A stretch of 16,683 nt of DNA from Candidatus Fermentibacterota bacterium (lineage in GTDB: Bacteria > JAFGKV01): the NCBI GenBank assembly GCA_030620115.1, contig JAUXFG010000082.1, positions 1 to 16,683 on the forward strand, written 5' to 3'. Of this stretch, positions 14,515-16,683 are shown in pieces; position 1 is the stretch's first letter, and the number at the start of each line of letters is the position of its first letter. The notes below the pieces were generated by a model. It was not told where the DNA came from. It searched no databases and saw only the letters and a list, made by a program, of their open reading frames with translations. The position numbers and the translations under genes are program-made.

Positions 14515-14554
14515 TGTCCTGATTTAGGGTTCGCGCAGGAATAGGCTACATCGA

Positions 14555-14579
14555 GAGTCCCGCGTACTGCGCGGGATTC
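14555..14579 (+). terminator. Hairpin after the UMP kinase gene, possible terminator
   Basis: GAGTCCCGCG (14555-14564) pairs with CGCGGGATTC (14570-14579), ten pairs including one G-T, around a five-base loop. It lies 40 bases after the UMP kinase stop and is followed by the moderately T-rich GCATTCTTATAT. Reasonable as a terminator of the udk-uppP-pyrH unit, but the T-tract is weak. Confidence 0.5.
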
Positions 14580-14643
14580 GCATTCTTATATCCCATCTTT
14601 GCCGCATCTATTTGCCCGTACGTTGCCTGCCTGTGCGGTAATC

Positions 14644-14731
14644 TCTCAATAAGTCGGTGCAGCATGGGAAAAATCCCTCTCAATCTCCTTTGCCAAAGGG
14701 GGAGGAGGTCGGATGCACGGACCTATTGAGA
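14644..14731. repeat. Copy C of the small terminal-inverted-repeat element
   Basis: Outer arms TCTCAATAAGTCGGTGCA (14644-14661) and TGCACGGACCTATTGAGA (14714-14731) pair at 16 of 18 positions. Inside, CTCCTTTG and CAAAGGGGGAG form a second stem. The right arm is nearly the same text as in copy B (11916-11946). It fills most of the 232-base convergent gap between pyrH and the phosphohexomutase and could end transcription from both sides. Confidence 0.7.
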
Positions 14732-14746
14732 AGCTACATCATCTCT

Positions 14747-16246
14747 TCAATCACTCTTCCAGCGTTCCATTATGCTCATACAGATATCGCTCATTTCCTT
14801 CGCGCGTGACTCGGTGTCTGCCTCGTTGTAGCACCGGAACTCAGGGGCATTGCCTGATGGACGGAGATGAACAACTTCGTCGTTTTCGAAGGTGATTCTT
14901 AAGCCGTCAGTGATGTCCACGGACAGAGCGGGACCGAAATGTTGCCTGAAGATCGCCTCGATTGCCCGCATGTCTTGCATGGAGTCTCCAGGCCACAGCT
15001 CCAGGAGCTTGTCCTTGCTCTTCTCTGTGGGGAATTGCTTTAGACGGTTGCTGTATGTGAACCGTTTGGGCAGCTTCGCCACTAGTTCACTGATGCTTTT
15101 GTTTCTCTCAACGGAAAGCAGGAGCACCGCGAGATGAACGATCACGGCATCACGCGTAGGCAAAGCCCGAAGGGTCCTCTCCCCAATCTGAATGTCGCTG
15201 CCCAGAAGGAATCCACCGTTTGCTTCATATCCCACCACCCTCTCCGAACCTTCTTTGCCGGCACGCTGCATCGCTTCTATCACGAACGGTGAGCCGATCC
15301 TTGTACGATAGACTCTGTGGAATAGCCCGCACTTCTCCACCGCCGTATTACAGGATACCGGAGTGGCTATGGCATCCGCCTTAAAATATGAGGCACAAAG
15401 GATGCCTGCGACATCTCCACGAAGCCATGTGCCGGCCTCATCGCTTATCAGAGGACGATCACTGTCACCATCCGAAGAAACAATGGAATCGAGACTATGA
15501 CTGTTCGACCACTCCCTTGCCACTTCGATGTCTTCCTCGCGAATCGCCTCGGTATCCACGGGGATGAATGTGTCTGAACGTCCTAGGGTGGTCACCTCAG
15601 CCCCCAGGTCACGAAGAATCGCAGTCATTATGTCACGGCCGACAGCGGAATGCTGGTATACACCGATTCTCTTTCCCCGCAGACAATTTTCAGGGAAGGA
15701 GTTGATGTAACGCTTTGAGTACAGCTCAACGGCTTCCTCAATTACTGGGAGAGACACAGGATCCATCAAGAGTCTTCCGCTCTGGGAGAACAGATCTTCA
15801 TCGATTTCTACCTGCTGTCGCTTAATGCCCGTCTCGTCATGCTTGAGGATTTCACCATGTTTTGTCGTGTATTTGATGCCATTCCTATCTTCAGGGATGT
15901 GACTGCCGGTAACCATCACAGAAGGGATCCCTTTGATCAGCCCGTAGTAGGCCAACGCGGGTGACGGGAGTCTCCCGCAATTCACAGGGTGATAACCCCT
16001 ATCCTGAATTGCTCTCGCAACGGACTTCATGATACGGTCAGTGCTGGCGCGGAGATCTCCTCCCAATGCGATGTGGCTCGGAGCGCTCAGTTCGCCGATT
16101 TCTTCGAGATACTGTATGAACGCTACCGTATAGGCATAGCAGATCTCGTCCGTCATATGCTTCACGAGTCCACGAGCGCCACTGGTACCAAACTTCACTC
16201 CGCTTTGGACCATCAGGTCGCCGATAAAGACGGGTCGCGGTTTCAT
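14747..16246 (-). CDS. Phosphomannomutase-family alpha-D-phosphohexomutase
   Basis: These enzymes move phosphate between C6 and C1 of hexoses, here probably mannose or glucose, feeding nucleotide-sugar synthesis. In 499 residues all four active-site loops are seen: TGSHIPEDRNGIK with phosphoserine Ser115; SSDGDSDRP with Mg-binding Asp259, 261 and 263; the sugar-binding EANGGF (341-346); and the phosphate-binding LRPSGNAPEFR (461-471). The N-terminus VKFGTSGARGLV is standard. Substrate cannot be fixed from sequence, so no symbol is given (manB/cpsG is likeliest). Start: an ATG at 16255 abuts the SD AAGGAGG (16262-16256) with no spacer, whereas the ATG at 16246 has a nine-base spacing, so the latter is chosen. 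The SD lies at the base of a large nested hairpin (16259-16457), which may affect translation. Confidence 0.93.
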   Translation of the reverse strand: MKPRPVFIGDLMVQSGVKFGTSGARGLVKHMTDEICYAYTVAFIQYLEEIGELSAPSHIALGGDLRASTDRIMKSVARAIQDRGYHPVNCGRLPSPALAYYGLIKGIPSVMVTGSHIPEDRNGIKYTTKHGEILKHDETGIKRQQVEIDEDLFSQSGRLLMDPVSLPVIEEAVELYSKRYINSFPENCLRGKRIGVYQHSAVGRDIMTAILRDLGAEVTTLGRSDTFIPVDTEAIREEDIEVAREWSNSHSLDSIVSSDGDSDRPLISDEAGTWLRGDVAGILCASYFKADAIATPVSCNTAVEKCGLFHRVYRTRIGSPFVIEAMQRAGKEGSERVVGYEANGGFLLGSDIQIGERTLRALPTRDAVIVHLAVLLLSVERNKSISELVAKLPKRFTYSNRLKQFPTEKSKDKLLELWPGDSMQDMRAIEAIFRQHFGPALSVDITDGLRITFENDEVVHLRPSGNAPEFRCYNEADTESRAKEMSDICMSIMERWKSD

Positions 16247-16258
16247 AGGTATCATCCT

Positions 16259-16457
16259 CCTTAGCCCGGACTTCTCACTAGTCTCGCGGCGGATGCGGGA
16301 CAGAGGATACGCCTTCGGGCTTAGTCAGGGCTCTGCCAGGCTGCGACCTGGCAGAGCCGAGGTCCTCAGTCGTCCCGCACCCAAAGCTTTGGGTGCGGGA
16401 CATTCAGAACCATCTCGATGGTTGCAGCCGAGAGTTGGTGAGAAGCTCGGGCTAAGG
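16259..16457 (-). promoter_or_regulatory. Nested-hairpin element in the phosphohexomutase leader (structured RNA or MITE-like repeat)
   Basis: Outer arms 16259-16278 (CCTTAGCCCGGACTTCTCAC) and 16438-16457 (GTGAGAAGCTCGGGCTAAGG) pair at 18 of 20 positions plus one wobble. Between them lie in order: GTCTCGC/GCGGGAC (16281-16301); GCC-TTCG-GGC (16311-16320); a perfect 12-bp stem GGCTCTGCCAGG/CCTGGCAGAGCC (16329-16358); a perfect 30-bp palindrome starting GTCCCGCACCCAAAG (16372-16401); and AACCAT/ATGGTT (16408-16423). Read on the minus strand this is the 5' leader of the phosphohexomutase, and the last bases of the outer stem are the AAGG of its SD AAGGAGG. A riboregulator or a transposed element with terminal inverted repeats are both possible; no known riboswitch class is recognised. 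Confidence 0.45.
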
Positions 16458-16683
16458 CAATGCGCACTGCGGCGGCGAGTCGCAACGGCTCACCACCGAC
16501 CGATGAGAAAACAAGTGAAATGAAGTTCTAGTGTATACGATAGTGCATCAGCCACATCGATTGAGACTGCCCGACAAGCCGCTGCTCTGCGGAGCGTGGC
16601 CACGAAGGAGTCGAAGTTGCGAAATAGACAGATAAGGAGCCAGAACTGGTCAGAACATTGCAATCCCCTCTTCAACCGAACCG
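16458..16683. other. Unassigned DNA at the right edge
   Basis: Only short frames are present: a 61-codon minus-strand frame (16490-16675) and a plus-strand frame without a start codon. Neither has an SD or a family I recognise. The promoter of the phosphohexomutase gene should be in or beyond this stretch; TATACA near 16531-16536 read on the minus strand is a possible -10 but lacks a good -35. Confidence 0.3.

Noticed and set aside
16259-16457. RNase P RNA, 6S RNA, SRP RNA or tmRNA
   Set aside because: Size and conserved core sequences do not match; the nested hairpins are too regular and the expected conserved loops are absent.
16490-16675. 61-codon minus-strand open frame at the right edge
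   Set aside because: No SD, no recognisable family, and the stretch shows repeat-like character; kept only as unassigned DNA.

Overview
The window looks like a chromosomal piece of an uncultured, probably anaerobic, double-membrane bacterium. The evidence is a complete Rnf ion-translocating ferredoxin:NAD+ oxidoreductase operon, a CpxP/Spy-like protein with a signal peptide, a probable periplasmic adaptor and an ApbE lipoprotein. Intergenic regions are unusually rich in short inverted and tandem repeats, as is common in genomes of uncultured phyla. I cannot fix the phylum from sequence alone. No rRNA, tRNA, CRISPR array, phage gene or transposase gene is visible.

Layout. (1) 1-393, minus: the N-terminal part of an HlyD-like membrane-fusion protein, cut by the window edge. 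(2) 394-763: an intergenic stretch with two repeat elements. (3) 764-9193, minus: a long co-directional block, in transcription order rnfC-rnfD-rnfG-rnfE-rnfA-rnfB-rseC-apbE and then a large polytopic GT-C-like membrane protein. Several junctions are ATGA overlaps or have the SD between stop and start, so the first eight genes are almost surely one operon. ApbE would load FMN onto Thr residues visible in RnfG and RnfD. (4) 9194-9662: a mosaic of different small repeats and the candidate rnf promoter. (5) 9663-10097, plus: the CpxP/Spy-like periplasmic protein. (6) 10327-11518, minus: a response regulator fused to an RsbU/SpoIIE-type PP2C phosphatase. Its last motif (DDITLL) lies in another frame, so the gene carries a one-base frameshift near its 3' end. 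A perfect 36-bp palindrome overlaps the ancestral stop codon. (7) 12189-14514, plus: udk (uridine kinase), uppP (undecaprenyl-diphosphatase) and an archaeal-type UMP kinase. udk and the UMP kinase form a uridine to UMP to UDP path, and uppP recycles the lipid carrier used with UDP-sugars. (8) 14747-16246, minus: a phosphomannomutase-family alpha-D-phosphohexomutase. (9) 16247-16683: its leader, holding a ~200-nt nested hairpin element whose closing stem overlaps the gene's Shine-Dalgarno sequence, then unassigned DNA.

Most noteworthy: the nested-hairpin leader in front of the phosphohexomutase; the frameshifted phosphatase tail; an RnfB C-terminal ferredoxin module that has lost all four ligands of one cluster but kept those of the other; a nine-G tract inside the P-loop codons of udk; and three related copies of a small terminal-inverted-repeat element (near 429, 11814 and 14644).
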